Below the pieces are notes generated by a model, which was given only the letters and a program-made list of their open reading frames with translations, was not told where the DNA came from and did no database searches. The translations under genes were made by a program, and so were the position numbers. Shown in pieces: positions 25,801 through 40,800 of a stretch of 64,000 nucleotides of DNA (position 1 is its first letter; every line of letters begins with the position of its first letter). This stretch comes from Epiperipatus broadwayi. Lineage: Eukaryota > Onychophora > Udeonychophora > Euonychophora > Peripatidae. Location of the stretch: positions 2,586,147 through 2,650,146 of the forward strand of contig JAQFVV010006311.1 in NCBI GenBank assembly GCA_028023455.1, given 5' to 3'.

Positions 25801-28800
25801 TAAAAAAAAAAAAATTTAATTTACTTTCAGCAACAAAAACAATCATAAAAAGCATTAGTATATTTTATTAATACTGTTAGTTCATTCATTTGAGCAGATA
25901 TAAGTTATTTATATTTGATATTTATCTATGTTTGAATTTGGATCTGATAAAGCATGTAAAAAATGCTAAATTCTAATAGTCTTAATTTTTTTTTTTTAAA
26001 TGGTCAGCCTAAAGTTTATCCAGAAAATCATTCAATATTGATTGATATAAATGTATATTCTTCACTAATAAGTAAGCAAATATAAAAACAGTCCAAATAT
26101 TCACCACTTGACAATTGCTAAGCTGAACCATGTTATCTTCCTCTGCTATTCTTCATTAAGATAATATTGAAAGAGTTTTGATTTATGTAACAGTTGTTCT
26201 ATCTTTTTACTTATATGTATTTGTATGTAAAGTTAAGTACTATGCTAAAAACAAGTATGTAATTAATTAAATATATCTTTGTCAATGATTTGATAGCTTA
26301 CAAGAATATAAAATATGATCTTATGATCACCATTTCTTATGCTTGTTCTATATGTATTGCCACTTAGTTCATCACTCAGTGCAAGCCAGAGTAATCAATG
26401 GATGTCAAAAGGCTTGTGCATAAATTCCCAATCTAGTGCCTACTCATCCAATATCCCCAGACTAGTTTCTGGTTTGTGGTCTTCGTTGTGAGCACTGCAC
26501 CTAGATCTTAGGATCTAATGCAACCCTCCAGCAGCCAAACTTTTATCTCTATTTAATTACAAAACTATGAGATTTAAATTAAAAACACAATAATATTTTC
26601 AATTGAAGCTCATTAGCTTATATAGTCAAATAGGTCTAAACTCAGTTCAGTACCTATACATTTTGGTGTCTTTGGTTCTTTAATAACCATAGCCACCACT
26701 ATCATATCAGGCAGGATTAGTTTTAAACCAATAAATATCACATGATTACCATTTCTTATGCTTGATCTTAACTGTTATTAAAACAGGAAAAACTCTCTAT
26801 ACGTATTGCCACTCAGTGCAAGCCAGAGTTGGATGCCAGAAGACTTGTGCATAAAATCCCCATCTAGCCAGAAACTAGTCTGGGGATATTGGATGAGTAG
26901 GCACTAGATAGGGATTTTATGCATAAGCCTTTTGGCATCCATTGATTATTCTAGCTTGCACTGAGTGGCAATACCTATAGAGAGTTTTGCCTGTTTTAAT
27001 ATAAAATATAGTTTTGAAAGTTGGAGTACAGTTTTAAGTTTGCTGTGAAATGATTTTATTGACATTATATATATTTAAAAAAAAATAATGATACTTTATA
27101 CACATTTTTATCTTAATATAATGGACAGATTAGTATAGAAACTGATTGGATAATACTTTCATCATCATCATCAACCATTATCAATCCACTGCAGGATGAA
27201 GGTCTCTCCAAGTTTAATCCATCTTCTCTGATCTTTAGCTTCACTTCTCCACATCACCCCTGCACACTTTCTTATTTCATCCATCCATCTCACATGTGGT
27301 CTCTTTCTGGGTCTTTTACAATCTCTTGGAATCCAGTTTAAAATTTCAATTGTCCATCTATTATCATCTCTTCTAACAATATGTCCAGCCCAACTCCACT
27401 TCAATCTTTTAATTTTTTCAATGAGGTCAGTAACACCTGTTTGTTCTCTTACCCATACTTGCATTTACGATCTCTTCTTGTTACTCCCAACATACATCTC
27501 TCCATATTTCTTTGAGTGGTCTGAAGTCTCTGAATTGCTCTTCTATTAAGTGTCCAAGTCTCAGATCCATAAGTAAGAACTGGTAAAACACATTTGTTAA
27601 AAACCTTCCTTTTCAAACACATAGGCATATTTCCTTTTAGTATCAAGTTATTTCTACCAAAAGCACTCCAACCAAGTTTATTCTATGATTAATTTCCTCC
27701 ATTATTTTCCATCTGATTAATAATCTGACCAAGGTATTTTAACTGTTAACTTTTCTAATTCATCATAATCAATCTTTATTTTCATATTTTGAGCAAATCG
27801 ATTAAACATTACTTTAGTCTTTTTAACATTTATCTTTAGTCCTACTTTCATCTGATAACTCCTGCAACATTTCCTGAGATCGGAAGAGCATTATTTGCAA
27901 AAACAACTACATCATCTGCGAAATCTAAATGACTTAAATAATCACCATTTACTTTCACCCCTTTAGTTTCCCATTTTAATCCACAAAATACTTCATGCAG
28001 CACTGCTGTAAAAAGTTTTGGAGATATGGAGTCACCTTGTCTTACACCTTTCTCAATGTTGACTTTCCCAGTGTCATTATGTAATCTAATTGATGCTGTT
28101 GCATTTTTATAAATATTCTTTAAAATATGACAATATCCTGGATCTATACCTTATATCTAATGCTTTAATCACTGAAGAAATGTTTATAGAATCAAATGCC
28201 TTTTCATAATCTACAAATCCTAAGCATAAAGGCAACTCATATTCATTTGTCCTTTCTATAACTTCTCTCAATACCTGGATATGACTACTGTACTAAAACC
28301 ACTTTTAAATCCGCTTGTTCTTGGTTGGTGAAATCCAATGTTCTCTGTAGACGAGTAGTAATTATCTTGGTAAAAATTTTATATAAAACTGATAAAAGGC
28401 TGATAGGTCTGTAATTCTAATATCTTTTTATCACCTTTTAAATATTAATATTATTACTGCATTCTTCCAATCATCCGGTCATCTTTATCATTTAGACATT
28501 TGTATATAACTTTGCTAAATTTTTTTCTTTTCTTCACCTGCTTCTTTTAATATATCAATTATAATTCCATCATTACCTGGAGCCTTTCCTTTCTTCATAC
28601 ATTTAATTGCATGTCTCACTTCTTCATTTAAAATTCTGGGCAATTTGGAAGATGTAATAGATATAGGAGGTACTTCTTTTTACTATATTTCTTATAAAAA
28701 TCTTCTACCAATTTCATGATGTCACTCTTTTTAGTAATAATTCATCTTTTTTCTTATTGCAGATATAAATTTCCTACCAATACCAAAATGTTTTTTACAT

Positions 28801-31800
28801 CTTAAGACTTTTATTTTCTCTAGCTTCTTGCTAGTTCACAGTTATACTTTCTTATATCATTTTCAACTCTTTCACATTTTACAAAATTTGAGATATTCAA
28901 TTCTTTTAATGATATTTTTGTATATCTTCATATTCCTTCTTTCTTCATAAATTCTCTAGTCTCAGTAGAAATTTTATTGGTCAATTGCTGTTTCTTTCTA
29001 CAGCTATCTTTGTTGAGTTTTCAAAGTGTATGTTATTTTCATATTAATTTCATTCAAATCTGAATCTGTTCAAAATCTACTAATACTTGAAACCGATTTG
29101 TAGTTCTAATTTAAATTCATTAGAATGTTTCTGAAGATTAGGAATATCAACTGTAAATATTGTTTTTCTTAATAATTTTCCTCTAGTTTACTTAACACAT
29201 CTTACACCTTCATAATCGAAGACACTCTTGTTAAATTTATTAAGAACATTACAACTTGAAATAGTATTTCCTGTTAGCAAAATATAATCAAACGCGTACC
29301 TTCTTGCTTCCGTCCTTCCTTTTACTTTTCTCAAAAAAATTTTTTTGCAAACTCCACAAGTTCCTCTTTTCTATTACCATAACCAAAATACCCACCCTTT
29401 CATCTTTCATTTTTTTACCAATTCTAGCATTAAAGCTCCCATAACAATTTTAAAGGTTTACTCTGATCAAAAGCCTTTGTACATCCATATAAAAACTTCT
29501 ACTACTTCATCACTATGAGAACTGTTGGGGCTAAACCTGAATATGCATTTGGTATCGCTATTTAGTTGTATAACTAATCTTGCCACTCTGTCTGATACAC
29601 CATCAATCTCCATTGTTCTTCCACTTTTTATTTATAATGAATCCTACTCCACTTCTATTTCCAATATTTGTGCCTTTATAATAGAGTATATGTCCACTTT
29701 TTAAATCAATTGTCTCTTCACCTTTTCTTCTAATTTCACAAAGTCCAATAATGTCCTATTTAATATAAGACAGTTCTTCTTCTAATTCCTGCAATCTTCC
29801 TTCACTTGAAAGTGATCTGCAGTTGTAAGTACTAAATAAAAGTCGTCATCAAATGGCAGCCTGGGTCCCAATCAGGGATTCTAGCACCCTCCACCTTCGG
29901 CCACCACGTGCCTTGGTTGGAACTTTACAGCCTCCTGGGAAAAGGGCCTGCTTTATTTTTGTCTGTCATAATTGTATATATGTATTGGGAAAATTTATCA
30001 TTTACACAAACATTCATCTGCCATATCAGGCACTGAGAGAAGCCGGTTTCTTGATCTTAAAACAGAGGAAAAGCCAAAAACTCATGGTTGGTGAGCGCCC
30101 ATCCATGTTCGTATACTAAGAAAATCACATAGTAAAACGCTGCAAGACAAGAACGTAGGGTGACATTAGATGCCCCTGCCTTTAGGCCTCCAAGAGGACA
30201 AAGGGCCCTTTCGTAAACAAAACCCAAAGAAACTTTATTCCACATAAAATATGAAAATCTAGCTTACAATATGTATTCACCACAGACGTATTTATTCGGA
30301 GATCAATCAAGATTCCCTGAAAGCATCCAAAGATATATTTTATGCAGACTTTGGGATGTTCATTAATATATAAATTTCATTTTCTATTTTGCAGAAAGTT
30401 TTTAAAAACATTAAACAATACTAATAAATATTAAAATCAATTATCAACAATTATCTGGCTTTTTTTCTTTGCTTGCTTGCTAATACTAAATTAATAACTT
30501 CAGAATTGTAACTGAATAAATATTAAATTCAAATAAAGCATCCCATGGTTTGTCTATATTACATTTAATGTTTACATTAATAGCAGTATTCCACTCTAAC
30601 ATTCTACTTGGGGAGCATCAATGGAAGAATTGTATTGTACATATCCAACTAACAGACATTTTTACTTTTTTTTTTATATCCACAATAATAATTAAAAATT
30701 TCAATATTGCATGGTTTTAAATCCAAGCTAATTTGGTTGTATATCTACACAGTTCTGGCATTATATTATTTAGTGATCTCAATTATATGTAACTGTAAGC
30801 ACTTTTGACTCTTTGATAAAGATATATCACGCTACTAATTTACAATCAACAGCAGAATTAATTAAGCTTTTAAGACATGAGTAGAGCAGGAAATTTTCAG
30901 ATAACTCTTAGCCAAAACAAAAGAAACCATTCAATATAAATTGGTACTTCTGAGGCTATTTACATTATTTTTGTTTACAAACAACAATTTTTATCAATGA
31001 ATTTAATAACAAACTTCTAAATAATGATAGAATTTAAAAATAATAATAAAAATACAAACATTAATGACAAAATTATTCCCTAAGAAATATAAGGAAAAAA
31101 CCCTCTCATAAAATTATAATGCAATTAACTAAATGATAGTCAAAGATATTTGTATAAGATAATAAATGCCTTAAAATTATTGAAATGTCTGCCACACTGT
31201 AGAAGTCTTGCATATGCACTAAGAATATTAAGCAATTGAAACAAAATTCAAAATTATATTTAACAAAAATTGTTGAGATTCAGTAATTTGTTTGAAAATA
31301 AAAAATAAAATTTTAAAACAGCTCAGGGCCAATTGTGTAAAAATAAAAACTGATTTTAATTTTATTCATAATAGCAAAAACATTGATTAGAAGACTATAT
31401 TGTGACAAATTAATTCAACAGGCAATAGAAACAATGTTACAGAAAAAGTTGAAACAAAAAATGCATTAATCATTAAACAATTGTCACAACTAATATCCAT
31501 ATACTTTTAAGTTCACTGACTAAAAACAGTTTGGGCTAATCAAACAATAATTATTATAGGCAATAGTTTGCCATTGCTTGCTATTGCCTTAACATAATGT
31601 ATTTTAGTATTTCTATATTTAGGGCTACAGAATGGACATTAACATGTCCTTTATGCCAATAATATGCAAAGCATGATCACTATTTACCATGCTTGCTTAT
31701 AACTGTTGTTAAAATAGGCAAAACTCTCTCCATACAGTAGTGCCACTCAAATCAAGACAGAGTAATCAATGGATGCCAGAAGGCTTGTGCATAAAATCCC

Positions 31801-34800
31801 TATCTAGTGCCTACTCATCCAATATCCCCAAACTAGTTTCTGGCTTATGGCCTTCGTCAGTGAGGAGCCTTGGATCTGAGAGCACTGCAGTGCTATTGGA
31901 TGAGTAGGCACTAGATAGGGGTTTTACACACAAGCCTTTTGGCAGCCATTGATTATTCTGTCTTGCTTTGAGTGGCACTACTGTATGGAGAGAGTTTTGC
32001 CTATTTTAAAATGCAGAGCAATTAAAATACTTTTTTCATTTTTTATCAGACATCAACCAAGGATTTTTTTGCTCATTAGCAAACAATTTTAACCACTGAA
32101 ACAATTGCTTATTATTATAAGCAATTATAAAAACACATTCTATTTTGAAGAAAGGAAAAAAAAGATTATAAGGAAAAATAAACAGTATATATAATAATAT
32201 TATGATTCATATCTGTATTTTTAAAGCAATATACATAATTATATAACTGAATATTTGTAAATACAGTAACTAAATAATTAAAAAATTTTATCCACTTAGG
32301 AGGCTTTCGATTGACACAGATTACTGGGATAATTGAAAGTGCTCCTAAGTGGATAAATTTTTTTAATTATTTAGTTACTGTATTTACAAATATTGTTATA
32401 TAATTACATATATATATAACAAAAATGATTTTTGAAAATCTAAAACAGAATTATAAAACCAGTACACACTAAAGCAACTAATAACTTATTAATAAAATTA
32501 ACAAATTAATTAGTGAAAATAAATAAATAAAAAGTTTAACTTAACTTCTCTATAAATAATAATTAATGCATTATTTTATATATATATACCTTTGGTTCGC
32601 TTTTTAAGAGATTCAATCGCTTTCTTTTTTTCCTTCTGACGGCCTTCTAATACTTCTTTTTGTATCTTAATAAAAGTAAAAATAAAATCATGATTATATC
32701 AACAATAACGTTTTTAAAATATAATAAATGAATAAATTTTCCAACATCCAAATTATATTTCATTTATAATAAATAGTTTAAACAGAAATGTAAAAATAAT
32801 ACCAATAATTAGGTTGGCAAGAGAAAAATATTATACATAAAAAAAGATTATTATAGATATAGTAGTAATAACAAGATGTAATATTTAATAAATTCTGAAA
32901 CTTGATAATAATTTTTATGATTAAAATCCCAAGAAAAAAAAATTAAACATACCTGTTTTCCATACATTTTTAGTTCTCTAAGCTTTTTAGCTTTTTCTGA
33001 TCTTTCAAGAGCTTCTTGTTTTCGAACTAATTTTTGCCTAACCTAAAAATTTATACATATATAAATTTTAGCCTATTGAATCAATTTTATCATTTCATGA
33101 AATAGTAACATAGACAAACACGTGTATATATTAAATAAATATATATATTAATAATAACAGATGAATTACTATATATTAATAATAACAGATGAATTACTAA
33201 AAAAAAATCATATATTACAGGAAAATTTGTCAAGATATAAATGCAATAACAATAATAAAACAATCACAATAATAAGTAACTATTCATTCTGAATAATACA
33301 AAAATTTTGAAAAATAATTCTTTGCTCATTTGATTATATAGTATAACCCCCTTAACTTTTCTATTAATACATTATACAATGCTATTACATAATTATATAA
33401 ACAAAGTATACAATAATAGGTTAATAGTTGAAGCGGATGTTTATCATTTGATAAGAGCATAAAATCATATGCCAAAAAAGACTTTTAATATATAATATAT
33501 ATTTTCTAAAATAGCTTATATTTTTTATATATTTTTTTATAATGTACACACATTTATTTATAACTAATTAATCCCCACCCTCCATTTCCAGTAGAAAAAA
33601 AAAAGAGAAGCAAACAAAATACTTTACTTTTTTCATATGGTCATCAGATTTTGCCATCTGTGCAAAGTAATCTTCTGGTCTTTTAGTAGGTAGATCAAAC
33701 ATATGAAGTTTTGGGATTGCTTCTAAAACTGCTGCTTGGGCTTGTCTGTAACTAAATGTATGATGAAGAATAAATAAAAGGCTAACATTTGCACATTAAT
33801 ATCTAACATTTGAATATTAAATTGATTATACCATGTATCATTTTCTAGAAGTCAAATCCCATAGGCAATGAATTATAAATTTATTTACCATTTTATTGAT
33901 TACATTGTTTTGTTCTACAATGATATACTATGGCTTATAAATTGACAAAAAAAATAATTAAAAGAAATGAACCTTGAAATTTTTTCAGCTTATAAGCAGA
34001 CTTAGGAATTGGTCAGATAAATGTTGATGCATTTACTTCAAAATGAAAAATATAGACTGACGAACTTTTACTGTTAGTGTTGAAAGTGTTAAATTCTTAT
34101 TAAATCAAGCAAGAAATTAAAATAAATAGCAATGATATTTAACACTTCTGTATACATTCATTAAAATATATTTTTATTAAACTTTCCAACTGAGTTTTCA
34201 TTGTAAAATTATCTTATTCAGAATTGTAAATACATAATATATATCTAGTAGTATTATAATATATAAAAACAATGTAAATTAACTATACATAGTTTCATAT
34301 ATATTACATTAATTATATAAAATAAGTTATTAAATTTATTTTATTTAAATGTTTTTAGTTGAGCAAAAAAAATAAATAAAAAGTTTTTAAAAATACATGA
34401 ATCATATTTAAATCAGTATATGTTATAATTTAGAGGATAAGGAAGTATATGTTATAATTTAGAGGATAAGGAAAAGTTTTTAATGATAGTTACAGAAATT
34501 TTTTTAAAAATATGAAAAATCTGTAAAATATGCATATATGTAAAAATATACAAGATATCCTTAAAAAAATTTTAAATGGGTTAAAATTAATATTAAATTT
34601 AATTAAAATTGAAGCATTTAGGCACAATTAAAATTATAAACAATAAAGTTAATTAAAAAAATCATATTTCAATTAAAATAATTTAACAGTTTTTATATAT
34701 ATTTAATAACATGTATATATAAATAATTTACATTGTACATAAATAGCATTATTGCATTAACATTGGTACTTCTATGTAGTGAATATTTACAGATCTGAGA

Positions 34801-37800
34801 AAGACTTGTACAATCAAAACTGTCAGTTGGATTGAAGAATTTAATAAATATATTGCATTGTATTGAATGTGTAAAGAAGTTTTAAATTTTATTGCTATTT
34901 GTATTTGAGTTAATATAAGCAATTCAGAAAAGATAGTAAAACGAAAAAATACCAAAAAATTAAACTAATGCAAAACATGTACAAAAAGAAATAGAGATCT
35001 GGAAAACCGTCCAAATACAAATAAGATGGAAAAAGTATTAAAATGCATTAAACATATTACTAAGAATAAAATACAGATTTTTCTAGTACTGCTGGCTTGC
35101 ATGTAACTGATGCAATTATGCAAAAAAATGAAATTCAAAACTGCAAGATTTTCAATGGAACCAATGTGCAATGTGAACCAAAGAAAGCTTGATGCATTAA
35201 AGATGGAAATGAAACATCTTAGGAATTAATGAAATAAATAGACTAGTCAGGTAGATTTTAGATCAGAACATAAAATATTATTTGAGACTAATAATAAAAA
35301 AAATGAGAAGGATTTTTTTATTAGGAAGATTATATAAAGAACTACCATTGCATAATTAATTTCTTGGATACTCATTTAACATTTTTTATAGTACAAGCCC
35401 TATGTCCCCAATAAGTTCTCATAAGGGAAATAATTTAAAAATTATAATCAGGTGCAAATAATAATTGACAAAAGGTTAGTAAATACTGGAGACTGCAAAA
35501 AAGAAGTTTGCTGTTAATGAAAAAAGATCCTTTGATTTCACTTCTAGGTCTTAAAAATCCAAGCAGGAGAAATTTCTAATATCCACTCCATGCATTCTTA
35601 TCATTGCACCAATTTTTACTATATGATTATTCATATTGTAATGAGATGAGTAAGAGGAGTGACCCTGGGATGATGGCAAATCATCATCAATTCTAGTTCA
35701 ACAAGATATTTCAAATAATTCATTTTAATATATGAGATCATGATATTACTAGATATAATATTAAAGTATTGAAATAATGAAGTATTAAAGTAAGATTTAA
35801 AGTAATGTTTAATATCACGAAATATATAAATAATTTTATATATTAAAAGGATCAAGAGATCTCTGTGAGATCACCATCTAAATTACTCCTCAGAGTAACT
35901 AAAAGTATAATTAACTATAAATCCACCAGCATTATATAAAATAAAAATAATACAAAAAAGAATAACCATTCATTATCATCAATGATTAGCAATCAAAAAT
36001 AAATCAACAGTCAATCTTGAGACTGGATTTGAAATAGGTCTTCTGTAGACCAGGCTAACTATTGAGCCTTTACCAACTTAGGCAATTATTTAAACATAAC
36101 TTGGATGCATCACTTAAGTGCTAATCCATCTGAATACATAAACAGAAAAATCTAAACAATAATGCTAGGATTTTAAAACGTGATGATCATCAACAATGCT
36201 CTGGCCACTTAGTACATAACTGGCCAACCATAAACTTAATTTCTAATAGACTCTAACATAAAATGTAGTTCAGGGGCTTTAAAGAATATAATCTTATGCG
36301 CCAACCAGAATATATCAATCATATTGAATGCCCCTTAAGTACTAAATACACCCCCATTTCTATATCAGATTGTTATGCATGAATCTAGGCTTAAAAGAAC
36401 ACAAGTACTCTTATCATGACCAAGAGATGATGCAATATAATTTTTAACAATTGAAATATAAGTTTATTAACAATAATAAAAATAAAAATGATATTAAGGT
36501 CTCTAGAATAAAGTTATACACATATCAATTAAGCCTTCTGATTTTGAGTACTATACAAATTTCAAATTATTACATTGTGATTTACATGAATAATATACAC
36601 AATTCAAGTTATTACATTGATTTACATACATGTTTCATTAGGATTACTTAAAACCCATTCAGGATACAGACATGTGGCTTGATATAAAATGAACATGTTT
36701 GAAGTGACATTTAATAATTAAAAAATAATTAAAATGTAAAGGTGTTATACTTGACAAATACTGATCTAATATACACACATACATGTGTGTGCATGTAAGT
36801 CACTTTTAAATGAGATAAAATGCCATGTGTGTGCATGTAAGTCACTTTTAAATGAGATAAAATGCCAATAATGATTAAAATTTACATATATGTGTTCATT
36901 AACATAAAATCAAAATTTGGTTTATAGAATTGTGATTTACATATATGTTCAAATAGGTTTATGTAAAATACCTATACATATCATCACACCTTGGTGCGGT
37001 ATAATTTATTATTTAATATAAAATATTGTCATAACTCTGTAAATAAAGTTCAGTTTTATACATATTTAATAACATACTTAACATATGTGTGTGCATATTT
37101 AATTGCAGGTGCACTCTGACATCTATATCATGTATTTTACTTTGTCAAAATAAAGTTATTAAAAATTATTTTTGCAATTAATTCCATTTGGAAATCATAT
37201 AAATTGCATTCATTATTTTATATTAAGTTCCACTCTCTATCGACTAATTTCTTTAAAAAAATAAAAACTATCAACCTTTTTTTTTAAAAAAAAATATAAA
37301 CTCAATTTTTATTTGACAGGTACTATTTGTTGATTGATTAATTGGCAAAGTCTAAATTTAGATTATAAAATAGTCTATTAATCCTTTAGTTTTTTATTTG
37401 TTTATTTTCAATCCAAGCAAAATTATTTGCTGGTTATTTTTTAAAATATTTTTAGGAAAGAAATTATTTAAAATTTCATTATATTATATATAACGTTACT
37501 CATCATCAGCTGTATATATGTTTATCTATGCTTCTCTGCATATACATACATCAGCATATGTATAACGATTTCTTTAGCTAGCTGATGGACTTTGGGAAAG
37601 ATGGTAGACTGGCTTGTCATCATTGGAAAAGGTATAATCAGGTAAGGGTCATTCTATAGTTGGTTCTACTTTACTTCAGACAAGCTGTTTTGTCCTCATT
37701 TGTACAGGCTAATGACTCATTAGAAGTTGATCTGGACTTCAGATGAATCAAAATTGTTCTGAAAGGGAAATAGTACTAGATCTGGCAACTACTGTCCTGA

Positions 37801-40800
37801 CTTCAGCTACATCTTCATGGAAGCTATTTTTTATGACTTTCCAAACATCAACTGTTACCAGCCAACTACTAAAAACCAGAGTTTGCAGCAGGTCAATTTG
37901 ACCTACTGCTTCTCAAAAATGTTTTAAAAACCTTGCAGCTGACCAATTTATCCAGTTACTTGCTGCCAGCTCTTACAAAAACTAAAAGCCAAATTGGAAC
38001 AACTATTCTTTCCAGCTTTTACAAAAACTACAAACTAAACTAGAAACTAGACTTTGCAGCTGGCCAATTTGGTCTACTGTTTCTCAAAAAATATTAAAGC
38101 CAACTGAACTGATATTTTTATCACCCCTTTTTATAAGAGTTATCTGAGGTGATGAAAACACATTTTAAAACTGTTTTCTTCTTGATTAAAAACAATTCTA
38201 ATCCTTTTGAAAGCAACTTTGAAATTTTTATTATAGTGTGATTTACAAAGATTTCTACACAAATAGAAATTTACCAATTAATTAATTAAATTCTTTCTTA
38301 TCTCTCTAATCCCTTTGAAACAAAGTTTGACACTCTTACCAAAGCATAATCTACAAAGTTTTCAAAAATAAATAAGACATGTATACAAGCATTAGTAAAA
38401 AAATAAACCATGCTTGTTTTTAAGTTCAAAATCAGAATTACAATATTAATATTTATTAGAACTTTTAAAATATTTATTTCATAATGAAATTTTATTTTAC
38501 ATTTAGAATTATTTAACCCTTTATCATTATTATTCCAGGAAATGTGGAAAATATCTACTAAAATTTTTGTTAATTTCTACTTTTCCTTTATTTTATATAT
38601 ACATGCACACACACAACTATGTTACTATGTGCCATGTAACCCAACCAGTTACAATATAGTAATTGAACATGCATAGGCTATTTACCAATAACCATCATCC
38701 AGCTTGGAAAGTTTATTGACTTTTTATTTCTAGATCAAGATAAACTATGCTCTTTCTTTTCAATGGTCTGATAGTTTTTAAATATTAGTTGAGTTTTTGT
38801 AAAAGCAGAATGAATTTGTAAATGATTTTTTTTAAAAAAGATATTTACAAACATGATAGACAAAATTAAATTATGGCCCTCATTCCCAGGAAGTTGAAAA
38901 ACTACCAGCCAAAGCACCAATTGGCAGCTGAAAATGGCAGGTGTTAAGCAGGCTGCATTAAATAACAATTTATTTAGATACTTTGTAAATCACTTTCAAA
39001 TAAAGGAAGATTTCATGAATTAGAGAAAAACTTATCTAATATTAAATGAGACATTCTTGGACTTTGTGAAGTTAGAAGAGAAGATGAAGAGGCAATTGAT
39101 TTATAAAGTGGACATACTTTTACTTCAAAAACACAAATATTGAAAGCTCAAGTAGAATGAAGTTCATTATAATAAAAAGTGGAAAAATAACATAGTAGAG
39201 ATTGATAGTTTGTCAAACAGAGTAAGAAGATTAATTACTCAAATTAATGAGATACCAAATACAAATAATTCATATTCATGCATCAATAAGTTCTTATTAT
39301 GATAAAGAAGTAGAGGATTTTTATATGAATGAACAAAATATTTTTGATCCGACCAAACAACATTTTAAAATTATTATGCTAAGCCTAAAAAACAGAAAAA
39401 TTAAAGTGCTGTGAGTAAATTTGATTATGGTGATAGAAATAAAAATATAGATTTGTTGACTGCACCAAAAAAAACCTATATATTAGAAGTTTTTCTTTGA
39501 AAAAAAAAAGTTAAATAGAAATGAACATGGAAGTATCCAAATGAAGATAGATCAGAATTTGATTATATTTTGATTAATAAAGATTGTAATGTTCATAATA
39601 AATTCAATATGGAAAATTATCATTGATTAATGACATGTAAAATACATGTTAATGCAAAACTAGAAAAATAAAAATTATTAAAAATAACTGTAATAATAAG
39701 TGATATTTCTAACCATTGAATTTCAATTTAAGCTTGTAAATCATCTATAAATATTAATGGATTTTGAAGATGATTCAGACTTCAAAAACTGCAAGAAAGA
39801 TAGCTCATAAAAAAAAGCAGCAATCTGCTAGACAACTTTCTCCTGAGACAGGACAATATAGAACGAAAAATGGAAATATAAAATTTTTTAAAAATAATCC
39901 ATTAAGAAGAATTGAATATCTCAAGTTTTGTAAAATGATATGAAAAATATTTAATAACAATATATGAAAACAAAATCGTGAATTGAGAAAAGGTGTAGCA
40001 AAGAAATCTCAAAAGCTGTAATACATTTTGGTATTGAAAAAAGAAAAGATTAAATTATTATTAAAAAGAAAAATCATATTATGAAATAAGTGGAAAATTT
40101 TTATACAGAATTACATAGTAATCAAGAATAAGAAAACAAAGTATTCCCTACAATTATTACATCTTCATAATTGTCCAGCATTCTAAACAAAGAAATGAGA
40201 CATGCAAATAAATCTATGAAGAGAGTACAAAACTCCAGCAAATGATGAAATTATAATTGATATCTTAAATAAAGCAAGTGAAAAACAAATAAATTATTGG
40301 CAAAATTATATTTCAAATATCTAAATAATAAAGATAGATAATTGGAAGAATGTAATAGTAACATTGTTAAAGGTGAAGAAGAAGATATTAGAAATTACAG
40401 GCTTATCCAACTTCTATCACTTCTACACAATATCATTACCAAGATAATTACAATTTATTTATAGCAAATTTTGGAATTCAATGAACTGAAAGAACATACT
40501 GGATATGAAATTGGTTTTTATTCACAGTGGATCACATCCAGGATATTGAGAGAAGTTACAGAAACAACCAATGAAAATTAATTGCTATAACGCATTTGAA
40601 ATTTTTAGATTATGAAATCATTCAATTCTCTAAGCATTTCTATGGTGAGTGATTAAAAAATTGGATAACCAACATATTGACCTAGGATACTGCCATATTC
40701 TGAAGAATATTTATCAAAATTCAGCAACAATGCTTAGATTACATGGTCCCTAAGAAGATTAACATTGAGAAAGATATATAATAGGGTGATTGTATATCTT

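Noticed and set aside
29853-30245. Overlapping open frames on both strands (88 and 62 codons) in GC-richer DNA
   Set aside because: This is the leader of the RTE retrotransposon, shared with the second copy at 38.8 kb. The frames are not conserved between copies.
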